From Vibrio variabilis (lineage in GTDB: Bacteria > Pseudomonadota > Gammaproteobacteria > Enterobacterales > Vibrionaceae), in NCBI RefSeq assembly GCF_003263785.1, contig NZ_JYJK01000061.1, positions 62,001-126,000 on the forward strand: DNA of 64,000 nucleotides, given 5' to 3'. The position numbers were made by a program, and so were the translations under genes. Below, one piece after another: positions 9,202-20,078 of the stretch (the first letter of the stretch is position 1; each line of letters starts with the position of its first letter). The notes beneath the pieces are model-generated. The model was not told the DNA's origin. It saw nothing but the letters and a program-made list of their open reading frames with translations, and ran no database searches.

Positions 9202-11076
9202 ATGCCTAACACCAAAACTGCGTCTTTACTTACCGAAAGACGCTTTATGCCCTACTTTGTTACCCAGTTTTTCGGCGCATTCAACGACAACATTTTTAAA
9301 AACGTTTTACTGCTTTTTGTTGCGTTCGCTGGCCCACAAGTTCTACCTATTTCTAGCAACTTGTTCATCAACCTTGCAGCAGGCTTGTTTATTCTACCTT
9401 TCTTCTTGTTCTCTGCTTCCGCAGGTGTCCTGGCTGACAAATACGAGAAGTCGTGGTTCATTCGCAAAGTTAAGCTCGCAGAGATAGGTATCATGTGCCT
9501 TGGCGCCGTTGGTTTTGTCACCGAAAGCTATGGTATTTTGCTGCTGCTGTTATTTTTGATGGGTACCCAGTCTGCGTTCTTTGGTCCGGTAAAATACGCG
9601 CTATTGCCGCAGCAACTCAAACCAAACGAACTGTTATCTGGCAACGCCTTGGTTGAGACCGGGACTTTTCTCGCGATTCTGTTGGGTACTTTAGGTGCGG
9701 GCATTATTGCCTCCGCTGAGAGCGCGAAATATGTGGCGGCAGCCAGTGTGATTGTGTTCGCAGTGGCCGGTTATATTTCGAGTCGTTCGATCCCCAATGC
9801 ACCTGCGGCAGATCCAGAGCTTAAGTTTCGCTGGCAGCCAGTTAAACAAACCAAGGAAACGCTCAAGATTGCTCACCAAGATAGAGTCGTATTCCAATGC
9901 ATCATGGCGATCAGCTGGTTTTGGTTCTTGGGCGCGGCTTACTTAACGCAATTCCCGAACTTCACTAAAATCCATCTGATGGGCAATGAGGCTGCCGTCT
10001 CTTTCCTATTAGCACTGTTCTCTGTCGGTATTGCCCTTGGCTCCATGCTGTGTGACAAGATGTCAAAAAACCGTATTGATGTCGGCATTGTGCCAATTGG
10101 TAGCCTTGGCATCACTATTTTTGGCGCATTGATGGCGTTTGCCGTACCCGAAGAGCTTCCGCAATTTGAATCGTTTAGCGAGTTTGTTTCTCACTCAGCC
10201 CTTTGGCCTGTGTTTGGCTATTTGCTTGCTCTTGGCGCCTCTGGTGGTCTGTTTATTGTCCCTTTGTATGCCCTCATGCAGCAGCAAGCAAAACCGACAG
10301 AGCGCGCTCGCGTGATTGCTGCACTCAATATCTACAACTCTCTGTTTATGGTGGGTAGTGCCGTACTGGGTATTGTTGGTCTTTCAGTACTTGGACTTTC
10401 TATTGTTGAGCTGTTTGTCCTGCTCTCAGCGCTTAACTTCTTGATGGCTGCTTATCTGTTTTTGCAAGCACCAATCTTTGTGGTGCGTTTCCTTATTTGG
10501 ATCATGACGACCATTATGTATCGTATCAGCCACAAAAACCTGCACCACCTACCAGAGAAAGGCGGTGCGCTGATTGTGTGTAACCATGTCAGTTACATGG
10601 ATGCGTTGGTCATGAGCGCTGCAAGTCCGCGCTTGATCCGCTTTGTTATGGAAGAGGACTACGCAAACTTCAAACCGGTGCGTCGCTTCCTAAAGCGTGC
10701 CGGTGTGATCCCGATTTCCGCCAAACGTAAAGGCTCGATTCGCCGCGCGTTTGTGGAAATTGAGCAAGCACTCGCGGCAGGTGAAATTGTTTGTATCTTC
10801 CCAGAAGGCCGTTTGACAGCTGATGGCGAGATGAATGAGTTTATGCGCGGCATCGATATCGTTCTTAAACGTTCGCCAGTTCCGGTTATCCCGATGGCGC
10901 TAAAAGGTTTATGGGGAAGCTACTTCAGTCGTCATAAAGGACGTGCATGTAAAGGGCTACCCACTCGATTTAGAGCAAAACTGGAGCTAGAAGCAGGGAC
11001 ACCTGTGCTTCCGGAGGACGCATCGAGCCAAGCTATGTTCCAAAAAGTGTCTGAACTGCGTGGTGACTACCGCTAA
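9202..11076 (+). CDS. Fused MFS lysophospholipid-type transporter and PlsC acyltransferase
   Basis: A 624-residue inner-membrane fusion. Residues 1 to about 420 form an MFS transporter with about 12 membrane segments, starting RRFMPYFVTQFFGAFNDNIFKN, as in LplT lysophospholipid flippases. Residues 430-624 form a PlsC/LPLAT acyltransferase with the catalytic HX4D motif NHVSYMD (His462, Asp467) and the acceptor motif FPEGRLT (from about 533). It resembles Aas/LplT systems that re-acylate lysophospholipids, but lacks the acyl-ACP synthetase (AMP-ligase) domain of Aas, so the acyl donor must be made elsewhere. Likely role: import of lysophospholipid across the inner membrane and its re-acylation. 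The domain calls are secure; the substrate is inferred. Confidence 0.88.
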   Translation: MPNTKTASLLTERRFMPYFVTQFFGAFNDNIFKNVLLLFVAFAGPQVLPISSNLFINLAAGLFILPFFLFSASAGVLADKYEKSWFIRKVKLAEIGIMCLGAVGFVTESYGILLLLLFLMGTQSAFFGPVKYALLPQQLKPNELLSGNALVETGTFLAILLGTLGAGIIASAESAKYVAAASVIVFAVAGYISSRSIPNAPAADPELKFRWQPVKQTKETLKIAHQDRVVFQCIMAISWFWFLGAAYLTQFPNFTKIHLMGNEAAVSFLLALFSVGIALGSMLCDKMSKNRIDVGIVPIGSLGITIFGALMAFAVPEELPQFESFSEFVSHSALWPVFGYLLALGASGGLFIVPLYALMQQQAKPTERARVIAALNIYNSLFMVGSAVLGIVGLSVLGLSIVELFVLLSALNFLMAAYLFLQAPIFVVRFLIWIMTTIMYRISHKNLHHLPEKGGALIVCNHVSYMDALVMSAASPRLIRFVMEEDYANFKPVRRFLKRAGVIPISAKRKGSIRRAFVEIEQALAAGEIVCIFPEGRLTADGEMNEFMRGIDIVLKRSPVPVIPMALKGLWGSYFSRHKGRACKGLPTRFRAKLELEAGTPVLPEDASSQAMFQKVSELRGDYR

Positions 11077-11100
11077 GCAGAACCACATCATTGACCAGCT

Positions 11101-11140
11101 TAACGGGCGTTTAGTTTTACTGAACGCCCGTTAAATTTTA
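11101..11140 (+). terminator. Terminator of the acyltransferase operon
   Basis: TAACGGGCGTT (11101-11111) pairs with AACGCCCGTTA (11123-11133), then AATTTTATTT. Confidence 0.85.
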
Positions 11141-11240
11141 TTTAGTTTTACTTACCTTAAACTCTCGCTACACTTTGCTAACTATTAACTGGCATTTCTA
11201 CTGCTTTTAGCCAGCGCTTTTGCTGTTTGTAAGGATTTTG

Positions 11241-12167
11241 ATGTTATCCCAACTACGCTCTTACCCTCTTTTCTTCCTCGGGATTATCGCTTGTTTGACC
11301 CCTTGGGTAAGCTCACCAATGGCGCTGATTTTTGGCTTTCTTCTCACTACTTTTAGCTTAGTGCCACGCGATATTCCCATCGCCAAATACACCAAAAAAT
11401 TGCTCGCTTACTCGATTGTAGGTTTGGGTTTTGGTATCCACCTTGACCAAGCTCTGCAAGCAACCAGCGACGGGATCGGCCTTATTATCGCGACCATCAT
11501 TGGTACACTTGTGATTGGCTGGGTTCTAGCAAGGCAAATGGAACTGGATAAACACACTGGCTATTTGATCTCGTCAGGCACTGCGATTTGCGGTGGCAGC
11601 GCCATTGCTGCGGTTGCCCCTGCTATTGATGCTGACGACGAAAGTATCGCCATTGCGCTCGCGACCGTCTTTGTATTGAACTCACTTGCACTGTTTATCT
11701 TTCCGGTCATTGGCCATGCGTTATCACTTGATCAGCATACCTTTGGTACTTGGGCTGCAATCGCCATTCACGATACCTCATCGGTCGTGGGTGCGGCATC
11801 TGCGTACGGTGAGCAAGCACTTACCACAGCAACCACACTAAAACTTGCCAGAGCGTTGTGGATCATTCCTGTTGCGCTAGTGAGTGCGATGCTGTTTCGT
11901 AACAAAAACAGCAAGCTAACTATCCCTTACTTTATCTTCTTTTACTGCGGCGCCATTTTGGTCAGTGACTACTTACCTCAGTTTGAATGGGCGTATCATG
12001 GCATTTTTGATATATCGAAAAAGTTATTGGTTGTGTGTCTATTTTTAATTGGAACCAGTATTTCCATAGAAAGACTCAAACAAGCGGGCAGTATGCCTAT
12101 GTTATTTGGGATCACGATGTGGCTGCTTATTTCTGTAACGTCTCTTAGCTGGCTTTTATTCGCTTAA
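11241..12167 (+). CDS. YeiH/UPF0324 family membrane protein, putative sulfate exporter
   Basis: A 308-residue polytopic inner-membrane protein (about 9-10 hydrophobic segments) of the Cons_hypoth698/YeiH family, often labelled putative sulfate or small-anion exporter without strong proof. Family motifs: [50 protein letters not shown] and [21 protein letters not shown] start at the ATG at 11241, which follows GTAAGG at good spacing; an in-frame TTG seven codons upstream overlaps that site and is rejected. It is a single gene whose last 23 bp overlap the tail of a small convergent gene. Confidence 0.82.
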   Translation: MLSQLRSYPLFFLGIIACLTPWVSSPMALIFGFLLTTFSLVPRDIPIAKYTKKLLAYSIVGLGFGIHLDQALQATSDGIGLIIATIIGTLVIGWVLARQMELDKHTGYLISSGTAICGGSAIAAVAPAIDADDESIAIALATVFVLNSLALFIFPVIGHALSLDQHTFGTWAAIAIHDTSSVVGAASAYGEQALTTATTLKLARALWIIPVALVSAMLFRNKNSKLTIPYFIFFYCGAILVSDYLPQFEWAYHGIFDISKKLLVVCLFLIGTSISIERLKQAGSMPMLFGITMWLLISVTSLSWLLFA

Positions 12168-12375
12168 CAGACGTTAATTGGGCATTGGTGTTGTTGACAT
12201 CGGTGGAAGGCGATAGAGGGTTCTTGTTTGAAGCAGACTTTGATTTCTTGTGGTTTAAGTAGAGGATCGCTGTGAGCAAAAAAGCAGTCAACTCTGCAAG
12301 CGCTTGCGGCAATCCATCAGAGGTTAATGCAAGACCTATCTGCAATCCTATCGCAACCAATAATAGCTTGTTCAT
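12145..12375 (-). CDS. Small membrane protein of unknown function
   Basis: A 76-residue protein with a strong ribosome site (GGAAGGGA before the ATG at 12375). Residues 1-40 contain two hydrophobic stretches ([14 protein letters not shown] and [16 protein letters not shown]), then a polar, Lys/Ser/Asn-rich tail. I do not recognise a family. It follows menE by 78 bp on the same strand and may be the last gene of the menaquinone operon transcript, although nothing links it to that pathway. Confidence 0.6.
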   Translation of the reverse strand: MNKLLLVAIGLQIGLALTSDGLPQALAELTAFLLTAILYLNHKKSKSASNKNPLSPSTDVNNTNAQLTSVKRIKAS

Positions 12376-12453
12376 TCCCTTCCGTCTCGCTTAGCCAAAT
12401 CAATAGTGGCTATTATGGTGACCCAAGCTTGGAATGAACAATGCCGATTTGGA

Positions 12454-13889
12454 CTATGAAATAACAATAAAATCCGACTGAGAAGCTGCAAGCCATTGCT
12501 TGACGTCTCGACGCGCGACTTTGATCCCTGATGAAGTCAGATGATCTGGCATTAAGAAGTAGCCAATTGGGTGCTTGAATTTTGCTAGAAGAGGGGTAAG
12601 TTGCTCACGCATTTTGCTAAGCTCAGGCCGACTCGTTGCCTGCACGACAGCCACACATCGCGTACCAAACTCTTCGTCCTCTACAGGCACTACCATAGCT
12701 TGACTGATAAAATTCAAACTATTCAGTGCCGCTTCGACCTCTTCACAGTGAACATTCTCACCACCGGAAATAAACAGGTTGTCAGCACGACCGATCACAC
12801 ACAGCTCTTGTTGTGTATTCCAGCAACCGAGGTCTTTGGTATCAAACCAACCAGACTCCAGCAAAAGCGGCTAATCTTTCCTTGCACAAAGTAGCCACAA
12901 GCAAGGGTGTCACCCGCAACATAGATACGCTCATTCTCTACTTTTAGCGCTCGGTGTGGCAGCAGAGTACCAGAAGAAGCCATCGTATCGACACGTTTTG
13001 CGGTCACCGTTGATGCGGTTTCTGTCATCCCGTAGCCCATCCAAGACTCAATCCCACGAGCCTCTGCACTCTCCACTAATTTATGAGCAATATGACTGCC
13101 TCCAAGCAATACTCGTTTTAGTGAGGTCGGCCACTTATTCTCAATGATTCGCTTAAGCTGAGTGGCCACGAGCGAGGCGTGAGTGACATTGGCGATATCT
13201 GAAGCAAAGTTTCCAGAAGCAATGTTCAGCGTTGCACCTACCGTTAGCCAGCGCCAAACAATGGCGAGCCCAGAGACATGGAACATGGGTAGGCTTAGCA
13301 GCCATGAGTCATCAGCGGTAAAGCGAAAGCGCTGCAATAAGCCCTCTGCCGATGCGAGATGATTAGATGCACGGTGAGCGACGGCTTTAGGTCGTCCCGT
13401 TGAGCCAGAAGTAAAGACAATTGAGGCTACGGGTTCGGTCATCTCAATGGCATTCGTTGGCTGTGAGTCCGCCTTGGAGAAGTCATCATCGGATCTTTCG
13501 ATGCGATAGAGTTCAAGCTCATCACGCTGAGCCGTTAACTCATCCCATTGACAGTTACCCCAGACAATCGCAGGCTCATCAGTGCGATACAAAGTATCAA
13601 ACTTAGCAATAAACTGAGGCTTTGATTGGTCACTGAGTAAGGCAGGAATAACGCCGTGAGCGAGACAGGCAAGATAACGAAGTACCAAGCTCTGCTCTGC
13701 TCTGCCAACAAGACATACGACGTCACCGGGTGCGACACCTTGCTCAACTAAGCATTGGCCGAGTGATTGAACGTGCTCACAAAGCTCACGCCACGTCATA
13801 GCGTGGGCTTCGTTTTTAATCGCAACCTTATCCGGAGTTAACTGCGCCCAATGCTCCCAAAGAGGGAGCGGCGAATTAACGGACGTCAT
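12454..13889 (-). CDS. menE: o-Succinylbenzoate--CoA ligase, frameshifted
   Basis: Activates o-succinylbenzoate with ATP and CoA in menaquinone synthesis. ANL-superfamily adenylation motifs: SIVFTSGSTGRPKAVAHR (A3), GYGMTETAST (A5), YVAGDTLACGYF (A6 area), GWFDTKDLG and GRADNLFISGGENV (A7-A8), and a C-terminal domain with the GIKVARRDVKQW lysine region. The frame breaks at about 12866, next to a TTTT run, between the large and small domains; one added base gives 478 residues, a normal length. It starts one base inside the menC stop (TAATG), so it is translationally coupled to menC. Confidence 0.88.
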
Positions 13890-14893
13890 TAAGCCTCATT
13901 ATCGCCATGTGACTGCCAATACAAGGTTTGCTCTGCCAACGTTTGCACCGGCAGCAAACATCCAGGCCATGGCGTTTCAAGCTGAGCGCCAAATAACTGC
14001 ATCGTATCCAGCCCTGGTGTTTCCTCTGGATTGAGCCAATTTGCCAATCGTGCAAGCTGCCCAAGTCCGATACTCGATTCAAGGCTAGAGCTTATCACCA
14101 CTTGAATGGCATGCGCTTTTGCTTCTTCGACAAGCGCCATGCACTTGTCGATGCTACCAACTAAGGTCGGTTTTATGATCAGTGCTTTCACGCCTGTAAG
14201 GTGTTTGACCGCAAAATCACTCTGGTGAACCGCGGCTTGCAGAGTCTCATCCCAGGCGATAGCAATACCCGTATCAATCGCGAACGACACACTGTCGCCG
14301 GGTTGCTGGCAAGGTTCCTCAATAAAGGCAATACGCTGCCTTAGCGATGGGGCGACATACTTAGCGAACTGTTTAGCTTTTTCTAGCGTCCAAGAGCGGT
14401 TCGCATCGAGCCTTAATGTGAGGTCTGGTATCGATTCTAGTAACAGGCTAACAATCATCCCATCACGGATAGCCTCGTAAAGGCCAACCTTAATCTTGGC
14501 GACTTTCTTGCCTTGCATGTTATTGAGCTTAGGGATCAGCTCGTCTGGGTCACCACTGCACAGTGGTGCTGCTCGATAATTGCCTTCCGCAGGTAGCTTA
14601 CCGTCGAGCTCTAGTAACGCGGCCGAAAGACCAAACGCCACCGAAGGGTAACAGCTTTCAATATCGGTTGGTTGATGATGAACCCATAATTCGAGCTGGG
14701 CTTGAGCTTGAACGCCAGCCGCTTCGAGCGACTCTTGACTGAATCCAGGTAACGGGGCGATTTCACCCAATGCAACGCGGCCGTTGTCACTGAGTTCTAC
14801 AACCCACCCTTCCCTTGCAGTGAGCTTTTGCTCGCGAAGAATAACACCGCTGTCCATAGGCAGACAGTAGCGATAGAGTTTTGCTTGTCTCAT
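13889..14893 (-). CDS. menC: o-Succinylbenzoate synthase
   Basis: Enolase-superfamily dehydratase converting SHCHC to o-succinylbenzoate. Superfamily features: KIKVGLYEAIRDG (catalytic KxK region), LRLDANRSWT (Asp metal ligand), FIEEPCQQPGD (Glu ligand), IAWDETLQ (Asp-Glu ligand) and IIKPTLVGS (second catalytic Lys). I place the start at ATG 14893 (MRQAKLYRYCLP), where family members begin; the in-frame ATG at 14920 has a better ribosome site (AAGGTGG) and would add nine residues. The gene sits about 200 bp after menB, a looser spacing than elsewhere in the operon. Confidence 0.93.
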   Translation of the reverse strand: MRQAKLYRYCLPMDSGVILREQKLTAREGWVVELSDNGRVALGEIAPLPGFSQESLEAAGVQAQAQLELWVHHQPTDIESCYPSVAFGLSAALLELDGKLPAEGNYRAAPLCSGDPDELIPKLNNMQGKKVAKIKVGLYEAIRDGMIVSLLLESIPDLTLRLDANRSWTLEKAKQFAKYVAPSLRQRIAFIEEPCQQPGDSVSFAIDTGIAIAWDETLQAAVHQSDFAVKHLTGVKALIIKPTLVGSIDKCMALVEEAKAHAIQVVISSSLESSIGLGQLARLANWLNPEETPGLDTMQLFGAQLETPWPGCLLPVQTLAEQTLYWQSHGDNEA

Positions 14894-15089
14894 GGTCGTT
14901 CCCACTTCATAAGAAGTCATCACAGCCACCTTGAGAAGTTCGGTGACTATGAACAATACACCGGGTTAGGCCGCGGCATGGGCTAAGAGTTCCCAAAAAA
15001 ATGGTATTCATGCACTATATTGAGCGCTCTCTCAACCCACCGCTACCAAACGTAAATAGCTGCCAAAAGGCAGCCATTGAACGTGTGAA

Positions 15090-15955
15090 TTATGGGTTTC
15101 TTGGGAACTTGTCAAAGTCAGGGCGACGTTTTTCGTTAAAACGCGTTGCGACCTTCCTGACCTTCTTCTGTCATGTAGAACATCATGGTTGCGTTACCCG
15201 CTAGCTCCTGAAGACCAGCTTGACCATCACAGTCCGCATTCAGCGCCGCTTTCAGGCAACGAAGCGCCATTGGGCTGTGTTGAAGAACTTCACGACACCA
15301 GCGTACGGTTTCTTTCTCAAGATCCGCCAGTGGCACAACGGTGTTAACTAGTCCCATGTCCACAGCTTCTTGTGCGTCGTAGAAACGACATAGGAACCAA
15401 ATCTCACGCGCTTTCTTCTGACCAACGATACGTGCCATGTAGGACGCACCCCAACCGCCATCAAACGAGCCAACTTTTGGTCCTGTTTGACCAAACTGCG
15501 CATTGTCTGCAGCGATCGTTAGGTCACACATCATGTGCAGTACGTGACCGCCACCAACCGCCCAGCCCGCTACCGATGCAATCACAGGTTTTGGACAGGT
15601 ACGGATCTGACGTTGGAAATCCAATACATTCAAGTGGTGTGTACCAGAATCATCTTGGTAGCCGCCGTAATCGCCACGAACGCTTTGGTCACCACCAGAG
15701 CAGAACGCTTTCTCACCAAGGCCAGTTAGGATGATAACGCCAACACTTTCATCGTAGCGTGCATCTGCTAGCGCTTTGATCATTTCGTTGACGGTACGTG
15801 GCGTGAACGCATTGTGTACTTGTGGGCGAGCTATGGTGATTTTTGCAATACCATCTTTTGACTTGTGGTAGGTGATCTCTTCAAAGTCACCAGTTACATC
15901 AGCCAATCAACGGGGCGTATAGCTCTTCTTCTGTTAATCCAACGGTTTTAGCCAT
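15090..15955 (-). CDS. menB: 1,4-Dihydroxy-2-naphthoyl-CoA synthase, three indels
   Basis: Crotonase-fold enzyme that cyclises o-succinylbenzoyl-CoA. Motifs: [15 protein letters not shown], the oxyanion-hole region [20 protein letters not shown] and [18 protein letters not shown]. The frame as written spans only 15136-15906, but MenB's usual N-terminus [15 protein letters not shown] is readable from the ATG at 15955, and its usual C-terminus [15 protein letters not shown] ends at 15090, both in other frames. Two missing bases near 15901 and 15911 and one extra base in the A-run at 15138-15141 (plus strand) explain this; the corrected protein is 288 residues, the family length. A small hairpin (15059-15074) follows the stop. 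Confidence 0.9.
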
Positions 15956-15967
15956 GATCTATTCCAA

Positions 15968-16833
15968 CTATTTTTCTGAGCCTGAGCTCATTTGTTCTAG
16001 ATAAGTGCGCAGCCGCGAGGCAAAAGCCACAGGCTGCTCTTTGTGTACGTTGTGGCCTGCACTGGCAATAGGTTCATAATCGAGCCCACTACCAACGGCA
16101 AGCTGAGTAAATTTGTTATCGAACTCACCACAGATATAGAGTGGTTTGCGATGTTTTGAGAACGACAATGCTTTCACGCTCGGAAGTAAGTCAGGCTGCT
16201 TCGCCAATGATGTGGCGAGCAACATGTCGCTCAATGCACTCCCAAGGTTAACACTGCGCTTAGCAATCAAAAGTTGTCTTTGCTCATGATTTAGTGAGGA
16301 AAACACCGTTTGCTGATACCAATCGGCCAAAACCACGCCAATCTCTTCCTGCTTAAAGCGCTGAGCCCATTGGCGATCACTAAACCAACGCGCGGCTTTT
16401 TGCTCATCGTCAGGCAAGCCAAAATTGCCCCCTCAATCACTAAGCCACTAACATTGAGTTCGTTAATAGTTTCGTCTGTCGCACGGTGCTTGGTCATCAA
16501 ATACATCAAAAGGCGTGCGCCAAGTGAGTAACCAACCAAACAAACCGGCACTGTTGCACTCAATTTATGTGCTTGAATACAGTCTAGTATTGTCGCTGTG
16601 ATCATTCTGCAAACTTGATCAAAACTTACGCCTTGAACGGGGCAACTTTTTCCGTGTCCAGGAAGGTCAATCGTCAACTGGTGATAGTCAGGTAGCGCTT
16701 GAGTTATCGCATCCCAGTCATCACCTGCCCCCAAAAAACCGTGAGCAAACACCACCAAAGGTGCTTCGGGCGATGAGTGAGCGGGTATATAGCGATAGGC
16801 TAATCGTTTAAACTCAGACATATTGGATGTCAT
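15968..16833 (-). CDS. menH: SHCHC synthase (alpha/beta hydrolase), frameshifted
   Basis: MenH removes pyruvate from SEPHCHC in menaquinone synthesis. Alpha/beta-hydrolase features: [14 protein letters not shown] (oxyanion loop), IDLPGHGKS, the nucleophile elbow GYSLGARL, a late Asp (ICGEFDNKF) and the catalytic His in SAGHNVHKE. The frame breaks in the C-run at 16428-16432 (plus strand; GGGGG on the coding strand), where GAGGGGGGC would encode [12 protein letters not shown]. The corrected length is 288 residues. Its ATG overlaps the menD stop (ATGA), so the two genes are translationally coupled. Confidence 0.87.
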
Positions 16834-18547
16834 TGGCCATAGTTAAAGTCATTAGCCACGCTTTGCCCAAGCTGGCGAATCATCTCCCCAACTTCGTGAG
16901 GTTGAGTGGTCACTTCTAATAGCAAAGTACCTTCACCCTGAGAGAGATGGTGAGCCACAGCAGACTCTAATTCTGATTTGTCTTGTGGCGCATGATAATG
17001 CAGACCAAATTGCGCCGCAGCATGATGGAACTGATAGCCGTGAGGCATTTGATAATACTGTGACTTTTGCTCTGAAGGCGCGGGAAGCATGTCAAAAATA
17101 GCGCCGCCATCATTATTGGTCACGACAATCACACATGGCTTATCAGCATGTGAAAACAGAGCCAACGAATTCATATCGTAAAGTAGTGAGGTATCACCGA
17201 TATACAGAACTAGAGAGCGCTCACTCCCCTTTTGCACACCCGCTGCCGTTGCCACCAGACCATCGATGCCCGAGGCACCGCGATTACTGTAGGTTTCAAT
17301 CGCAGGCATAGATGTCAGCATATCAACCAGGCGTACAATCAAGCTGTTACCGATAAACAAGTCCACACTGTTTGGCAGCGTCTCAATACTTCTCGCTACA
17401 TCAAACTCAGTTAAATGTGGCGTGCTAAGAAGCTTCGACCTCACCGCATTGGGAGCGTCGATGAGTGCCTCTGCCCAGCCTGAATACTGAGATTGTGGAA
17501 GCGTATTTAATGCCGCACTCAGCCAATCCTTAATGTTGACACAAAGCTGCTTTTGTCTGAGGTGACTTGGATTTAGCCTATCAAGAACGGGAGCAAGTAA
17601 TACGTACTCACACCCTGCTTCGACTTGATGATCAATCCAGCTTAACAGTCGCTTGGACACCAGTCTCGACCCGACCTGCAGAATAAAATCAGCTTGCGCC
17701 AGTGCGTCACTGGCCGTTTTGTTTTGCAGCCAAATATCGTAACGCTGCCAACGCTCACTCACGCCAGATTGGGGATCGCAAAGCACAGGCCAACCAAGGT
17801 GACTGGCAAGCGCTAGCGCCTGTTTGGCTTCAGCAAGGCGAACGCTACCGACAACAATGACGCCTTTGCGAGCAGCAAGATTAAGTAACTTTGAATCTTG
17901 AGCGAAGTCTTTCAGCCTATTTTCTGTGTAACCGGAGAAGCAATCACTACTTGCTTGCCATGCACCAACGTTCGCTAGATAGTCGGCAAACACTGTTTTA
18001 TCTTCCCCACCATAAAGAGGCTCTGGGAAGGGACAATTAATATGAATACTACCGCCACGCAGTTTTTGCTCAGCGAAAGCATAATCGATGGAGGTGAGAA
18101 GCCATGACAGAGGCACTTGTGTCGACGGTGAAGGCAAATCAAGCGCATGATTGACATGTGAAGAGAAAATTCCAGTTTGCTCGATAGCTTGGTTAGCACC
18201 GCAGCCGACAAGCTCTACAGTCTGTCGGACGTGAGCAATATCAATGGTTCTTTTGTGAGCTTGGATTCTGCCACTGCCGGCAATAAGTTCGCCACAGCGG
18301 TACCAGACGTGACGATAACAGCTACTGGACTTTGCGTACTTTTAGCAAGCCCCAACGCGAAAAAGCCTAGACCACGCTCATCAAAATGCGTGTGAATCGT
18401 GAGTCCTGAATGTTCAACCGCCTCTAACGTGAGCGGCGTTGAGCGTGAACCTGGAGCAATACAAACATGTCTTACGCCTTGGCGGTAACATTCTTCTAGT
18501 AATACTTGTGTCCAAACGCGATTGAGGGCTGCTTGATGTTGGCTCAT
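16830..18547 (-). CDS. menD: SEPHCHC synthase MenD, frameshifted
   Basis: Thiamine-diphosphate enzyme joining isochorismate and 2-oxoglutarate, the first committed step to menaquinone. N-terminal ThDP (PYR) domain with [12 protein letters not shown] and [15 protein letters not shown] (conserved Glu); C-terminal PP domain with [14 protein letters not shown] and [16 protein letters not shown], the ThDP/metal-binding motif. The frame breaks at about 18220: AGACTGTAG should be AGACCTGTAG, giving [19 protein letters not shown], which joins both parts into 572 residues. Its ATG overlaps the menF stop by four bases. Confidence 0.92.
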
Positions 18548-19850
18548 GAAGCCACTCCAAGAGAAGGGTTATCAGAGATAAGGCTGAGAAGTGTCGACAT
18601 TTTCTTATCTAACTCTTGCCACTCGTGTTCAGCGACTGAACCTGGAACAATGCCCGCACCGGCAAACAATTGAACCTCATCTTTCATTAGTAGAGCACTG
18701 CGAATGGCAACGCAAAATTCAGCGCGTTCATGGCTTAAATAACCTACAGAGCCTGCGTACCAGCCTCGAGCAAACGGCTCTCTTTGTTCAATAAAAGCCA
18801 TTGCTTCGTTGCGAGGTAAACCGCTACCGCCGCTGTCGGCTGAAGTGCTTGCAATAGCTGCACCGCGTTGATGCCTTTGTTTAACTGGGCAACAATATTG
18901 CGCTTTAGATGCTGCACCTTGCGAAGACGTACTAAACGAAGCTCTTGCTCTAAATGAACCTCGTTGGAATGTGGCGCTAAGCTTTGCAAAATGTCATCAA
19001 CCACGTATTGGTTTTCGTTGATGTTTTTCACATCTTGCGTCAGCCAGTTAGCCAGCTTCATATCATCAGCGGCATTATCCCCGCGACCGATGGTGCCTGC
19101 TAAGGCTTCCGTCTCAAGCTGCTGACCTACTCGGCGATAGAGCCGCTCTGGTGTCGAGCCAACAAATGCCAACTCTTTGGAAAGCACCATCATAAAGTGG
19201 AAGCTATGATGATTCTCTCGATAACTGGCTTTGAGCAATTGTGCAGGTGAAATCGGCTGTTTGACGTCAACCGTGGTTTTGCGCGCGAGTACGACTTTCT
19301 TGAACTGATTATTTTCAATGCCCGTTAGCACGTCACCAACAAGTTGATGCCACTGCTGCTCGTTTGGAGTATGAGTTAGGCTCGAAATTGACGTGGCAAG
19401 CGGCGGCAATTCGGCAACATCTATTACCAGTTGCTTGAGTGCGGCTATGGCTTTTTCGACGCTCATACTAATGTTGACGGCAATACGCCAGCTCTCATCG
19501 AAGCGTATCAACTCAATTTGCGGCAAAAAGAAAAAGGCTGACATACAGCGGCGGTTTTTGTCTGTATGGCCGTCGAAGGAACGCCCACCCCAAACACGCT
19601 GATTTTCTGCCAATATGGTGTAAGCGGGCGCGGCTTCAGAGAATGTGTGTAATTGACCAAGCGCCACTACCTCTTCACGAGTGTCACGAGATTGCCAATA
19701 AAACTTCGGATAATGAGGTTGCGCTTCCAGCCAGTCGATGCAGTGAGACTTAGGACGTCCCTCAATGTCTTGCTCCAGTCGTTTACAACCTTGCGGGGCA
19801 GATTCAAGTTTTCTGACAAGTTGAGCGATAGCTGTTGTTAACTGAGACAA
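18544..19850 (-). CDS. menF: Isochorismate synthase, frameshifted, TTG start
   Basis: Converts chorismate to isochorismate, feeding menD. Chorismate-binding motifs: [35 protein letters not shown], and a C-terminal [16 protein letters not shown]-type segment (here [13 protein letters not shown]). The frame breaks at about 18823: GTAGCGGTT should read GTAGGCGGTT, giving the family motif AAVGGLPRNEA; the corrected length is 435 residues. I place the start at TTG 19850, six bases after GAGGT; no in-frame ATG precedes the conserved region. First gene of menF-D-H-B-C-E. The 228-bp gap to divergent alaA should hold the operon promoter. Confidence 0.9.
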
Positions 19851-20078
19851 ATCAACCTCATAACCTTAAAATTTGTTCCTATATACACGAAATACTCTAT
19901 TTCTACCAACCCTATAGATCAAGCCACAAGGCGATTAATTGCTCATGATGTCAACCTGCTCACATCTGCGTCTTTTGGCAGCGTGCTTTATTTTCCACTT
20001 TGATCAGATTTTTATTCTTTCAAAAGCCAATTTGGTGTAATTTAGTAAAGAAATTATCGAATTTTTAGGAATTAAACA

